This document shows positions 51,941-61,748 of a stretch of DNA of 64,000 nt, one piece after another (position 1 is the first letter of the stretch; each line of letters opens with the position of its first letter). The notes beneath the pieces are model-generated. The model had not been told where the DNA came from, did no database searches, and worked only from the letters and a program-made list of their open reading frames with translations. The position numbers and the translations under genes are program-made. The DNA is from Actinernus sp. WN-2022 (lineage: Eukaryota; Cnidaria; Anthozoa; Actiniaria; Actinernidae): the NCBI GenBank assembly GCA_030867875.1, contig JAOWCC010000019.1, forward strand, positions 78,892,861 through 78,956,860, written 5' to 3'.

Positions 51941-53449
51941 GGTTACCGGATACCTTCAAAACGAAAAAGATGGGAAAATATTTTTTTCGCACATAAATGT
52001 AGTTTTAGTAGTAGTGTCTCGTATACCAAAAACTCCGTTAAAATTTTTTTAATATTGACGGAGAAATACCAAAAGGAAGTTTTTAACCGGAAGTAAAAGG
52101 TTCTTTTTGATTGACAGCAGATCAATAAACACATGACAAGTGCTCACTCGCCCGTAACGACGGTGTGGTGAATAACGCATATTAAATTATTTTCATATAC
52201 ATGTACCAATGTTTACGTTTATTGAAAAAAGTTTTTCCACACACGATTCCACAACTCCATCGGTTGTTGGCCTTATATCTTACAAAAAGCAAGCAGGATG
52301 CCCTTAGCTTGAAAAACAAAGAAAAAAGAAAAGAAAAACAAGGCCAAACAATGCATACTACAACAAAGCCAAATAGGAGTCCTCGCAAAATCCGACAAGC
52401 GTTCGTATTTTCACTTTCAGACAGAGTGCCGAGTGGTCCGCATCTGAACATAAAGAAGAATTGATAAGAGCCAGCCGAGAGAATATTTGTTTCCAAGAAA
52501 GCTTAGATGGAAACGTAGTCTGACGGTGACCCTGAATCGGTTGAACCACGATCTCGCTATTGCCGTGCTGTTTCAGACGCCTGCAAATCGCTGTCTCCTC
52601 TACTAACTATGCTGGCATTCAAGGCGTCTCTATAGGTGTTCACCTTGCCTTTGCCCCTCGAGGTCTTTTTGTCTTTCCCATTTTTCTAGTATGGGAAACC
52701 AGCCGACTCTTACCGCTACCATTTTTTCAAGTAACACACACAAAAAAAGCATTTTTTCGATGCGGCGCGTAGCTTTGATCGGAAATCAACATTGGCGGGA
52801 AATCTTGACAGATAGTTGAACTGTGATGAGAAATGATTGGCCAAGAGCTTGCTAATTGTTGGAGAGGCGGGGCTTCAGATTCACACACGACAGACGGGTA
52901 TATTTTTTGAAGTGCTATTTTCTCGCTTTCGATTTTCAATCAAAATAGAGTTTTAAAAAAGCTCCCACTCAAGAGCAATTTATTCGATTTGTGCTAAATT
53001 TTCACAAAATGTCAATTGATATCGCAGCTGCAAAAGGATGTCGGGGAATTGGGAAATTCTAAAAAAAGAGCTCTTGACAACGTTTCCCGCATATCTACTC
53101 GGATTATTTTTCGCCTTTTCACGGAAAGCATGATAACTTTTGAACTAAATCGAATTTTGAAATTCCCCGACACCCTTTTGTAATACGATTCCTCTGAAAT
53201 ACGACAAAGCAAACAGATTTTTAAACTTTAAAATATTTTCGGAGTCGGAGCTTTTGAAAGCCATCTCACTAGATCGGAGAAACGGGATGGCGGAAAATTC
53301 GAGATTTTTAAAGAACTCAAAACTTTTTATGTATTCTTGTAGCCAATTTTATAAGCTTTAAAATGATACATGAATGATTTATCTAGGATGTTTCCTCAAG
53401 GCGCTACATAATTTAGACTGGAAACGCACCCTGAAGGTATCCGGTAACC
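51941..53449. mobile_element. 1.5 kb TTAA element (piggyBac-type ends)
   Basis: Perfect 18-bp inverted ends GGTTACCGGATACCTTCA are flanked by TTAA (51937-51940 and 53450-53453). Removing it rejoins the PLE sequence. Its interior (52085-53340) is a diverged inverse copy of 23600-25640. No transposase is present. Confidence 0.85.
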
Positions 53450-53453
53450 TTAA

Positions 53454-53735
53454 GAGCACTTGGACGCCTCCCGCTGATAGAGACACTGCTTTAAATGCTT
53501 TTTTAGATGCTATTAAAACTGAAATTACCACTAATAAACCTAATCGCATCTCCGATAATTTATCTAATAGTGAACGTAAAAGCATTCACCGACTTAACCA
53601 ACGACAAGACATCGTCATCAAACCCGCAGACAAGGGGTCTGGTACGGTGGTAATGGACAGGACATGGTACATAGACGAATGTAATCGACAACTCAATAAC
53701 CATCAATTTTATAAACAACTCGACGCAGACATCAC
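53454..53735 (+). pseudogene. PLE ORF, third piece
   Basis: WTPPADRDTALNAFLDAI and RQDIVIKPADKGSGTVVMDR match the start of the PLE reverse transcriptase domain, with the KPADKG-type motif. It is cut after DADIT by a 548-bp MITE. Confidence 0.8.
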
Positions 53736-53738
53736 TAA

Positions 53739-54286
53739 GGGGCCGTCGACATATTCGAAATGCCCCGCTTAACGCACAACGGACGTTAAGGTCAGACCCC
53801 CTCCCCCCCCTCCCCCTTAACGTCCACCCATTGTTTTATGCTTTTTTTAGGTCAGGAAAAACAGTAATGAAATACACGGGAGTTCACTTATAACTGAACA
53901 AGGTATAAAACAAGCTTAAAGCTTTAATAGCTGCAACTGTACAGTCAGTCAGTACCTCGAATTCCCGTACGAGCTCATTTCGGATCTTGACTAAAATACT
54001 CATTCGGACACGACTATAAAACTGAGTTTCACTTACCGGGACGTTTGAGGTATTTCATGATACTTCTAATCAAAATACCTTGCTGAAATTTCCGGGAAAT
54101 TCAACAGAAATTGCGCTCTAATGCAGATCTAGCTGACTAGAAACGTTTGATTAAAAAGTGTACTTCTATTGATAAAAAAATGTTTGTTCTAAATGCCCCA
54201 CACTAACGTCCATGCCCTTACCCCCTCCCCCCCTAAACGTCCGTTGTGCGTTCTGAGCGGGGCATTTCGAATATGTCGACGGCCCC
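53739..54286. mobile_element. Harbinger-type MITE, 548 bp
   Basis: Long inverted ends starting GGGGCCGTCGACATATTCGA are flanked by TAA on both sides (53736-53738 and 54287-54289). A TAA duplication with GGGG-type ends fits PIF/Harbinger. Removing it restores the PLE frame across the site. It has no transposase. Confidence 0.82.
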
Positions 54287-54289
54287 TAA

Positions 54290-55654
54290 CGACATACAAA
54301 AACGCATCATATTTTATGTTCAACGCATGCTTAAGAACGGGACTATCAATGACAAAACCAAACAATACCTCATACACACCAACATCAAACCTGGACGATT
54401 TTACATACTGCTCAAAATACACAAACCTGGTAACCCTGGCCGTCCCATAGTTTCATCTAATACTGAGCCATCCCACAGAACGCATCTCTGAACTCAGTGT
54501 TGATCATCAACTTAAACCTTTAGTATCTTCTCTTTCTTCTTACGTTAAAGACACTAACGATTTCCTTAACAAACTTCGCATACTTGCTAAACCTCCAGCT
54601 AACGCTATGCTTGTCACTCTTGACGTTTCCTCACAACGAAGGTCAGTATTGATGCATGCCGTCACTTCCTTCAAACTCGTAACAACAAACACATTCCTAC
54701 TGAAACGCTCTGTGATTTAATACGTATGATCCTTACTATGAACAACTTCTCATTTAATAATAATCACTATCTCCAGATCCACGGTACAGCTATATGGGGA
54801 CCCGTATGGCCCCCTCTTTTGCTAATTTATTCCTTGGTAATTTTGAAACTAACGCTCTTTCCAAAGCTCCTTACAAACCACACACTTGGTTGAGATATAT
54901 CGATGATATTTTTATGATTTGGACGGAGGGCCAAGATCGTTTAAAAGTATTCATCGATTATCTCAACGCTCTTCATCCTACCATTAAATTCACTTCGTCT
55001 TACAGTTTCACCGACATCTCTTTTCTCGATGTCACAGTCATCTTTAAAGACGGTGACATCGAGACTGATCTCTACACCAAACCTACTGATAAACACCAAC
55101 ACCTTCTCTACTCTTCATGTCATCCTTTACATACTAAAAAAGCTATCCCTTTTAGTTTAGCACTCCGCATTCGTCGTATTTGTTCCACTGACGAAACCTT
55201 CAAACTTAATTCGCACTAATGAATTCAAGTCTAACCTCTTAAAGCGAGGTTATAAGCGTTCTTTCCTCGATCTACAAATACAACGTGCTGCTAATATTTC
55301 TCGTAACGATGCTTTACAGGCTAAACATGCACAAGATTCTAACCGAATTCCTTTCGTCATCACATATAATCCAGCACTACCTAACATTTCATCACTGATT
55401 CGTAAACATTCTCACATACTGTTTTCTTCTAATCGTTGTAAAGACGTTTTTGTTAACCTGCCTCTCGTCGCTCACCGCCGTTACCTTAACCTTCGTGACC
55501 TACTTGTCAAATCACAACTACGTAATGTGACTAACAAACCTGCTCTTCCATCTGGCTCTTTCCGCTGCGGAAAAAAACTGTGCCACTTGTCCTTATATTA
55601 ATCATGGCCTCGTTAGCTACAATTTTTCTTCCACCGGGGAAACCCGTTTCATTA
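54290..55654 (+). pseudogene. PLE reverse transcriptase core
   Basis: DIQKRIIFYVQRMLKNG...KPGRFYILLKIHKPGNPGRP opens the fingers region. ANAMLVTLDVSS (motif A) is followed by a deletion and frameshift near 54640. MGTRMAPSFANLFL and the catalytic RYIDDIFMIW follow at 54794 on, then SFLDVTVIF and TDLYTKPTDKHQHL. The pattern is clear but the gene is broken. Confidence 0.85.
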
Positions 55655-55658
55655 AGTC

Positions 55659-55856
55659 CAGTGGCGGATCCAGGATTTGAAAAAGGGGGGTGACTATTTT
55701 GACCGGTACAGTTTCTGGTGCGAAATTTCTTACAAAATTTGAACGAATGTATTTTATTTTTACGAATTCTTATACAGAATTTGTTTTTGGCCCAAAAGGG
55801 GGGGGGGGGGGGGGGGTGACATGTCACCCCCGTAACCACCCCTGGATCCGCCACTG
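55659..55856. mobile_element. 198-bp MITE, ends CAGTGGCGGATCCAGG
   Basis: The inverted ends CAGTGGCGGATCCAGG and CCTGGATCCGCCACTG are flanked by AAGTC on both sides. A run of G near 55798-55816 lies inside. The 5-bp duplication leaves the superfamily open (ends of this type are often seen in hAT-like elements, which duplicate 8 bp). Confidence 0.75.
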
Positions 55857-55861
55857 AAGTC

Positions 55862-56186
55862 ACACATCACTTGTAACACCAGTAACGTTATCTACAAGGT
55901 ACAATGCAATCGCTGCCGCTTACAATACATCGGTGAAACTAAACGACGGCTCAAAGACCGATTTAATGAACACAGACGAGCAGTTGACAAATTTAATATT
56001 AAATCTAAACCTACCACAGTTTCTGAACATTTCCTTTCCTGCTCTAACCATTCTAATACTGACATGCAACTTATCCCCTTAGAAATAATTTATTCTTCGC
56101 GAGACTCTATTCGTAAAGCCAGAGAGTCATATCTTATCGACATAGCTAAAACTCTCGAACCTCTCGGCATGAACAAACCGGCGTGA
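55862..56186 (+). pseudogene. PLE GIY-YIG endonuclease domain
   Basis: SNVIYKVQCNRCRLQYIGET is followed by KRRLKDRFNEHRRAV. This is the GIY-YIG nuclease core with the CxxC-type insertion found in PLEs. The frame runs to TGA at 56184-56186 and is intact in itself, but is part of a broken element. Confidence 0.85.
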
Positions 56187-56531
56187 TGAAACTTAATATG
56201 TTATCTCAAATCCATATTTTTACTTACGTCATTTCCTTTTTCCTCGTAGATTGTGTAATCACCTTGATATTTATACTTGCCATTGTGAAATATTCATTTG
56301 TAAGATCTACCTGAAGAAGGCTGGTTTGGCTAGCCGAAATATCGTAGAATTCTCAATACATACGTTGTTCGATCAGCTTTTCTGTAGTCCTTGGACTTGT
56401 TTACTTATTAGTATTTTTGGCTGATCAGATCTCTTCGCAAGATCCAACGTACCACCGACTGAATTGTCGTATACGGTTTTTGCTATTTTTTATTATTCGT
56501 TAGAAAACTAAACATGACATTTTGAAAACTG

Positions 56532-56865
56532 AGTAGTATAGTCGGCGTCAGTTAAATACAACTTTTTCTTGTGCAACAAAACTCAAAAGGTTGTGAATGT
56601 TATGGACGCCTTTTTTCTTGCACAAGGGTGTTATGAAGTGGATTTCTGAATTCACTTTATGACGCCCCTTGTGCAAGAAAACAAGGCGTCCATAACATTC
56701 ACAACCTTTTGAGTTTTGTTGTACAAGAAAAAGTTGTATTTAACTGACGCCGACTATACTACTATGGGGTAACTAAGGGTCATTCAAAGTGTCACTAGAC
56801 ATTCTTGTACGTAAAATCCAACTTGATAATCCTATTAGAGATATGATTACATATAGTTATATCGA
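56532..56865. repeat. Terminal repeat of Polinton 2 (flop orientation)
   Basis: 334 bp homologous to the repeats of copy 1. The outer palindrome (56532-56763) carries the asymmetric markers in inverted order: CTTTTTTC in the outer arm and CTTGTTTTC (as complement) in the inner arm, and centre GTTATGAAGTGGATTTC. The flanking inner sequence from ATGGGGTAACTAAGG on is not inverted. Confidence 0.9.
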
Positions 56866-56876
56866 TCTCTTCCACT

Positions 56877-57017
56877 ATGGATTATATATCGTGCCTCCCT
56901 CTAGAAATTCTGACTAAGATCGTAGAGCATGCAGATCCTTGGTCATTCGCAAGCCTCTCAAGGACATCGAAACGCCTAAACGATGCCAACTACATGGATG
57001 CTCATTCTGCCACGTAG
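56877..57017 (+). pseudogene. F-box remnant, 46 codons (in-frame deletion)
   Basis: The first 37 residues equal those of the copy 1 F-box/ankyrin protein, and the last nine (NYMDAHSAT) equal its end. Residues 38-216, that is 537 bp with all ankyrin units, are missing. The frame and stop are kept, so a free F-box peptide could still be made. Only about one base of microhomology is seen at the junction. Confidence 0.85.
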
Positions 57018-57194
57018 GAAGTCAAAGTGTCACTAGATATTCGCGCACCTAAGAAATCCAAACTTGAAGTATATGTTAAAGGAATGATTATTATACTGTA
57101 TATTACCACTAAATGGTATTAGTATATATTCTTTATTCCACAATACTAGCTTACGTTGTTATCTTAGTACGCATTAACACCATACAGATCGAAC

Positions 57195-57632
57195 ATGTCG
57201 AAGAAGAACTCAAATGTAGACGCCGCAATAACTTGTGATTGGTTGATGAGAGGGAAGGACTCAAAATGTCCAAAGAAGATTTCGAAGACAACGAAGTTCT
57301 GTTCCCAGCATAACTACCAAATCTCAAAAGGCTGTGCCCCATACGTACCATGCTCGAAGTGCGGTAAAGGATGTCGTACTGATTACGAGCTTTGCTCAGG
57401 ATGTGACCGTCTCACCATCAAGGTGAAGTCTTCCGGTGTCTATATAAGACGCGCTAAGAAGTCCAGCAAGAAGCTAGAGGATCCAAGAAAGGAGGAGCCA
57501 AACATGGTGGAACCGGAGGTAGCATTGCCCGCTGAATCAAGAGTGCTGGAACCAGTGGAAGGTCTTGGAGAGTCTCTCAACCATGCGCTCAACGAGGTGT
57601 TGGCTGCCTTGAGGAACGAGAAGGACGCTTAG
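57195..57632 (+). CDS. Cys-rich zinc-binding protein, copy 2
   Basis: 145 residues, identical in protein sequence to the copy 1 gene at 45217-45654. Upstream (57022-57065) is the same internal subterminal-type module. Downstream (57643-57716) is the conserved A/T-stem hairpin. Confidence 0.8.
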   Translation: MSKKNSNVDAAITCDWLMRGKDSKCPKKISKTTKFCSQHNYQISKGCAPYVPCSKCGKGCRTDYELCSGCDRLTIKVKSSGVYIRRAKKSSKKLEDPRKEEPNMVEPEVALPAESRVLEPVEGLGESLNHALNEVLAALRNEKDA

Positions 57633-57642
57633 GAATAGCCAC

Positions 57643-57716
57643 GAAAAAAGAAAAAAGGAAGAATGAAGAAGGTCGTTGCGTGGCCCTCTTCATTCCTCTT
57701 CTTTTTTTTTTTTTCT
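57643..57716. terminator. A/T-stem hairpin, copy 2
   Basis: This has the same structure as 45135-45206: A-rich and GGAAGAATGAAGAAGG arms around GTCGTTGCGTGGCC, then CATTCCTCTTC and a T run. Confidence 0.6.
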
Positions 57717-57745
57717 ATTGAACGTACGACATCTATAGTTGTATC

Positions 57746-58738
57746 ATGGACGAGCTAGTCAGATTGTTTGGTCCTGGAATTTGTAGAAGCCTGAATATCA
57801 AACCACAAGTGGAACGTATTAACACCAGTGAAACATGTTCTGATTGTCTCTGTCCCTTGGAAGTACAAGGAACGGAATTCGTGTGTCCCACATGTGGTCT
57901 TGTTTCCGAGGTTGAACCATGTACAGAAACTAAGATCGACATTATTACTACTCGACTGCATATAGTAGGTCCGGACGGGTTTCAGTATCAAAGTGATCTA
58001 GACCGCGCAAAACCAAAGCAAAGCGATGATGACATAGAACTGAAACGACGAACGCTACTACAAGAACTACGAGCATACGACACTATTTACAAACAAAGTT
58101 ATGATTTATCGTTCCCTATGAACGCGTTAGAAATCGTAGCCGACGCATTCACCCAAGTAATGAAAGTTTGTCTCAAGCGTAGTGATGCTAAGAAAAATAT
58201 TTTAGCTGCTCTACTCTACCATGCATGCATACAATGTGGATTCGTCCGATCTAAAGGTGAGGTCGCTCGCTTCATGCAACTAAGAAACGAAGGCATCCAT
58301 AATGGAGAGGTCTTCATACGTTCTCTGTGTGACGACGATAAGATTGATGTAGACTTGGATGCTGAGCGCATAGTTCCTCACATTGCGACGACTTTCCTAC
58401 AACTAGATCTTGTAGGAGTACCTAGGGACGTTCAACAAATAGTCCACGAGGTCGTTACTAAGGCAATGGAAAACAATATAGGCCCCAAATCAATGCTTAA
58501 GACGAAAGTCGTTGGAGCAAGTTACGAGGTGCTACGTCGCTCCGGATCGTCTATGTCTTTTAAGGATGTCGTTAAGCGATGTGGCATATTTGGAAATGCG
58601 GTCAAGCGTTTTGTCAAGGAGTTGTCTTCTTACCATTCCCACTTCGAACCAATCTACACTAGACATAGGCTAACTAGCAGTAGGACTTGGCAAAGTGAAA
58701 GTGAGAACCATGTTCGTTCCTTTCATAGGAAACGTTGA
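57746..58738 (+). CDS. TFIIB-like factor, copy 2, extended
   Basis: 330 residues. It matches copy 1 apart from a few substitutions (for example GEVARF for SEVARF and HNGEVF for HSGEVF). The stop codon of copy 1 is TGG here, adding 16 residues (ending SFHRKR). The extension runs up to the end of the convergent 203-aa gene. Confidence 0.82.
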   Translation: MDELVRLFGPGICRSLNIKPQVERINTSETCSDCLCPLEVQGTEFVCPTCGLVSEVEPCTETKIDIITTRLHIVGPDGFQYQSDLDRAKPKQSDDDIELKRRTLLQELRAYDTIYKQSYDLSFPMNALEIVADAFTQVMKVCLKRSDAKKNILAALLYHACIQCGFVRSKGEVARFMQLRNEGIHNGEVFIRSLCDDDKIDVDLDAERIVPHIATTFLQLDLVGVPRDVQQIVHEVVTKAMENNIGPKSMLKTKVVGASYEVLRRSGSSMSFKDVVKRCGIFGNAVKRFVKELSSYHSHFEPIYTRHRLTSSRTWQSESENHVRSFHRKR

Positions 58739-58741
58739 TTC

Positions 58742-59353
58742 TTACATTCCAAGTTTTTCTCGCATTTCCTTTTGCACTTCTTGCTTGAGTTCGGCTCGAA
58801 CCCGATCCGTGCTTTTTTCACCTATGGAAGCCTTGCGACGAATTTCAGATCTCATGATCTCATACTTATTCGCTTCGTTCAGGATGAGACTGTATTCAGA
58901 GTCGGATATGTTTTCATCGCGTAAGGCCTTCGATACTAGATCGCGAATCGTATTGATTTTCGCCTTTGCCAACATAGTTGTCCTTTCATGCTTAGAAACC
59001 TTCATTCCTAACTTCTTAGCTCCAAGGGTTGTAGATGCTGAAATTAATCCACATAGTCCACCAATGACTGCAAGTGGTAGACCAATCACTATTCCAACCC
59101 CAGTCAACGCTGCGCCCAATCCAGATCCAGATAAGATCACAGATAGACCTCCAGTTGCCACTGCGATTCCATGAACTATTCCTTGAGAACGTGCATATTT
59201 CTTGCGCACACCTTCGTAGTGCCTTTCTTGAACTTCTATGTCCGAAAGCGTGTCTCGGATCGTTTGCAGTCTAAAGTTCTTTCCAGTGTCACTAGCAATC
59301 TGTGGATAGATACTTGGTGCTGATGGAAACGGTTGAATCGAATCGCCTTCCAT
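58742..59353 (-). CDS. Gly-rich hydrophobic protein, copy 2
   Basis: 203 residues, differing from copy 1 at a handful of positions (for example AVATGG for AVVTGG, STTLGA for STTVGA). The same N-terminal charged, Gly-rich hydrophobic and basic helical parts are present. Confidence 0.78.
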   Translation of the reverse strand: MEGDSIQPFPSAPSIYPQIASDTGKNFRLQTIRDTLSDIEVQERHYEGVRKKYARSQGIVHGIAVATGGLSVILSGSGLGAALTGVGIVIGLPLAVIGGLCGLISASTTLGAKKLGMKVSKHERTTMLAKAKINTIRDLVSKALRDENISDSEYSLILNEANKYEIMRSEIRRKASIGEKSTDRVRAELKQEVQKEMREKLGM

Positions 59354-59379
59354 TGTAACGCGTTATACATATAGCTAGC

Positions 59380-60045
59380 TTACTCAAGCTTCAACACGTA
59401 TCGTATAGGGCGACCCAGAAAGTCTACGACGTTACCTCCTTCATCGCGGGCTGTCAGGCGAAGGCTGTTTCTCATCGTCCCTAGAGCTCGAACTGGAAGT
59501 AGGAGAGTCATAGAATAGGTCATTTCTAAGAACCAGGCCCCTCGTACTTTTAAGTTAGCTAGTACAGTCGAGCGTTTTCCCTCAAGGAGTGAGAACTTGG
59601 GATCCACCGCATCACAGTGGATACGTATTGATTGGATGTCTTTTAACACCAGGTCGTACTTCCCCACTTTTAGTGTTACGTTTCCGTCCTCCTCTTCGTT
59701 TCCTTCGATACTAAATAGTTTGCAGAGATTCTTACTGAACTTGATTGGTTTCATTACATCTAGGATCCAATACTTTCTACCGGGTATGTCCGTAAATTTA
59801 ACGATAAAAGCAGTGACTGCAGGGTTAAAGAGAGGCATGATGGTAGGTACGTTGTAAGACCCTGGTTCGATTTCGTGTGGGAACCCAATACCCTTGACTT
59901 CCCACTGAAACGTGGCCTTCTCTTTTAGATTCAACCAACTGTTCTCAATGGTGGTTTCGAGTAGCGAAATATTATTGATAATAATTGGGTCGTCGAAGTA
60001 GACCGTATGGTCGGATGATGTGGTGGTGACATTAAGGATCGTCAT
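59380..60045 (-). CDS. Penton / minor capsid protein, copy 2
   Basis: 221 residues, identical to the copy 1 protein (42812-43477). It diverges from the 552-aa gene across the palindromic promoter at 60046-60089. Confidence 0.87.
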   Translation of the reverse strand: MTILNVTTTSSDHTVYFDDPIIINNISLLETTIENSWLNLKEKATFQWEVKGIGFPHEIEPGSYNVPTIMPLFNPAVTAFIVKFTDIPGRKYWILDVMKPIKFSKNLCKLFSIEGNEEEDGNVTLKVGKYDLVLKDIQSIRIHCDAVDPKFSLLEGKRSTVLANLKVRGAWFLEMTYSMTLLLPVRALGTMRNSLRLTARDEGGNVVDFLGRPIRYVLKLE

Positions 60046-60089
60046 TATATGTTGAAGGTATAACTGTATATACGTATAGCTTCAACACG
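60046..60089. promoter_or_regulatory. Palindromic bidirectional promoter, copy 2
   Basis: TATATGTTGAAGGTATAACT is followed by GTATATACGTATAGCTTCAA and CACG. The GTTGAAG...CTTCAAC palindrome with central TATATA is kept although the coding sequence starting at its right edge is completely different from copy 1. Confidence 0.6.
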
Positions 60090-61748
60090 ATGCCTCTAGT
60101 TTTACCATACGAAGATGAGGGTCTATCTGCTGAGGACGTGGCGGAGATTGCCAGGGGTGGTCCAAGGCTTTCGAAAGCTGAGCAGACAGCGCTCCTTGTC
60201 AATGAAAACGACAGGATTGCCAAACTGAATACTGATTTGTGGATAAAGTTCAAGAAAAGATATCCACATGCAGATCTTCACAAGTTCTATGTCTCTACGG
60301 AAGTGAACGGTCCAGGCAAATATTCGACGAGTATTTGGTTTCGAGATGGAGATTCTAGCTATGTCATTTACGGCAATGATGTCTCAAAGTTACCTGCAGT
60401 CACTCAAAGACGCATCGATGACGCATTGTGGGATGTGCATAAAGGTTTCCCATCTACGTTGACCCTAGATAGAAGTGCGAAATATCCTATTACAGCAGTT
60501 CCTCCTACTGGACCGGCACAAGATATCGATCTCACTAATCTATGGATATATGCCACCTCAAAGAATAGGTTCAAAGCAGGCGTTCGAAACATATTCAAGG
60601 AGACCGTCGTAAAGCATATGACAGCAAATGAGTCCTACCATTGGTTACATGGTCCGGATTTCAAATATTGGCCTCAACAATTGAATTTCGCAACGTGGTG
60701 TGCGACTTCTGGATGTGGAGTGTCATTGTTTGATCCTATTTTCAAAACGTATCCACCAGTCGTTCAGGGGTTCCTACGATTTCACGTTTATTTCACAATA
60801 CGAAGAATTCTGCATGAACTTGGTGGTGCCAATGGAGTTCCTTTACCTGGTAACTCTCATTTCAAGCAAATGGATAACCTCTATAACAAAGCAGCTCTTG
60901 AGAAATTGTGCATTGAATTTGGTATATCTCGAACACCAGATTTCCCACCAGACTTCCGATGGCACGGAGGTAGGAATCACGGATTAGGAGACGTATTCCT
61001 TTTGTATGGTGATGGCTACAAGAACGTCCACGTAATCCGAAGCTACGACAAGGAAGCAGACACATGGCCCAACCACAATAACTTATTTGCAGACGAGAAA
61101 GGCAGTGTGGACAAGGGCGATCTAGTATCCTTTATTCGGAACGACGAACACGAAGGAAAGCAATACAATTGGTTTACGCCACCAATCGGAAAGGGTTTGA
61201 CAGATGCTGGATTGGGTAGGTTGAATAGATCTGTCGAGGCTTTTGGACATTGCATGCTTGGTGCTCAAGCCGACTTGAACGGATCCATCATAGATAGCCA
61301 TAACGTCAAAGAAAAGTTTAAGAGCTTAGTCGAAGACGCTATTCTCGAAAACGACTTAGTGGTGAGCTACAAAAACTATCTTACCGCTATAAAATCAACG
61401 CATAAGAGGCTCGATCTAGCAATAGCTGTAGGCGTGCGATTATTGCCAAGCGATCTAGTGTACTATCTTGGTAAGAAAGATGGCTATAAGAATCCAATCC
61501 CGAAAGCTACGAAAGATATGGTGCTAGGCACTAACGACATCAATGCAGAAGGCAAAGGACATTCACCTCTTCCTATGAAAGGCCCACCAGATAAGAAATT
61601 GGTGCAGCCTCTCGAGACGCACAAGAAACAAGTTCCTGTACCAAAGGCAAAGGCAAAGGCAAAGGCAAAGGCTGGCTCACAACATGAGATTAATCTCGCA
61701 GTGACATCCATTGCCGCAGCTGGAATTGCATGGATGTTGTTTCGTTAA
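60090..61748 (+). CDS. Conserved Polinton protein, copy 2, 552 aa
   Basis: From about FKKRYPH on, it is nearly identical to the 563-aa protein of copy 1, including WCATSGCGVS, the Lys/Ala repeat and the C-terminal anchor. The N-terminal ~50 residues (MPLVLPYEDEGLSAEDVAEI...) are unrelated, and a transition zone to about residue 115 has scattered changes. This looks like recombination with another Polinton lineage. Confidence 0.8.
   Translation: MPLVLPYEDEGLSAEDVAEIARGGPRLSKAEQTALLVNENDRIAKLNTDLWIKFKKRYPHADLHKFYVSTEVNGPGKYSTSIWFRDGDSSYVIYGNDVSKLPAVTQRRIDDALWDVHKGFPSTLTLDRSAKYPITAVPPTGPAQDIDLTNLWIYATSKNRFKAGVRNIFKETVVKHMTANESYHWLHGPDFKYWPQQLNFATWCATSGCGVSLFDPIFKTYPPVVQGFLRFHVYFTIRRILHELGGANGVPLPGNSHFKQMDNLYNKAALEKLCIEFGISRTPDFPPDFRWHGGRNHGLGDVFLLYGDGYKNVHVIRSYDKEADTWPNHNNLFADEKGSVDKGDLVSFIRNDEHEGKQYNWFTPPIGKGLTDAGLGRLNRSVEAFGHCMLGAQADLNGSIIDSHNVKEKFKSLVEDAILENDLVVSYKNYLTAIKSTHKRLDLAIAVGVRLLPSDLVYYLGKKDGYKNPIPKATKDMVLGTNDINAEGKGHSPLPMKGPPDKKLVQPLETHKKQVPVPKAKAKAKAKAGSQHEINLAVTSIAAAGIAWMLFR

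Larger units (their letters stand above)
48120..56420 (+). mobile_element. Penelope-like element, nested and degraded
   Basis: Five coding pieces (48285-48700, 51430-51936, 53454-53735, 54290-55654, 55862-56186) together form the PLE layout: N-terminal domain, reverse transcriptase with YIDD box, and GIY-YIG nuclease. They are separated by insertions. The start carries an LTR-type module with a hammerhead-like core. The end (about 56290-56420) contains CTGAAGAAGGCTGG and TAGCCGAAAT. Frameshifts near 51776 and 54640 and within the RT make it dead. Confidence 0.85.
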
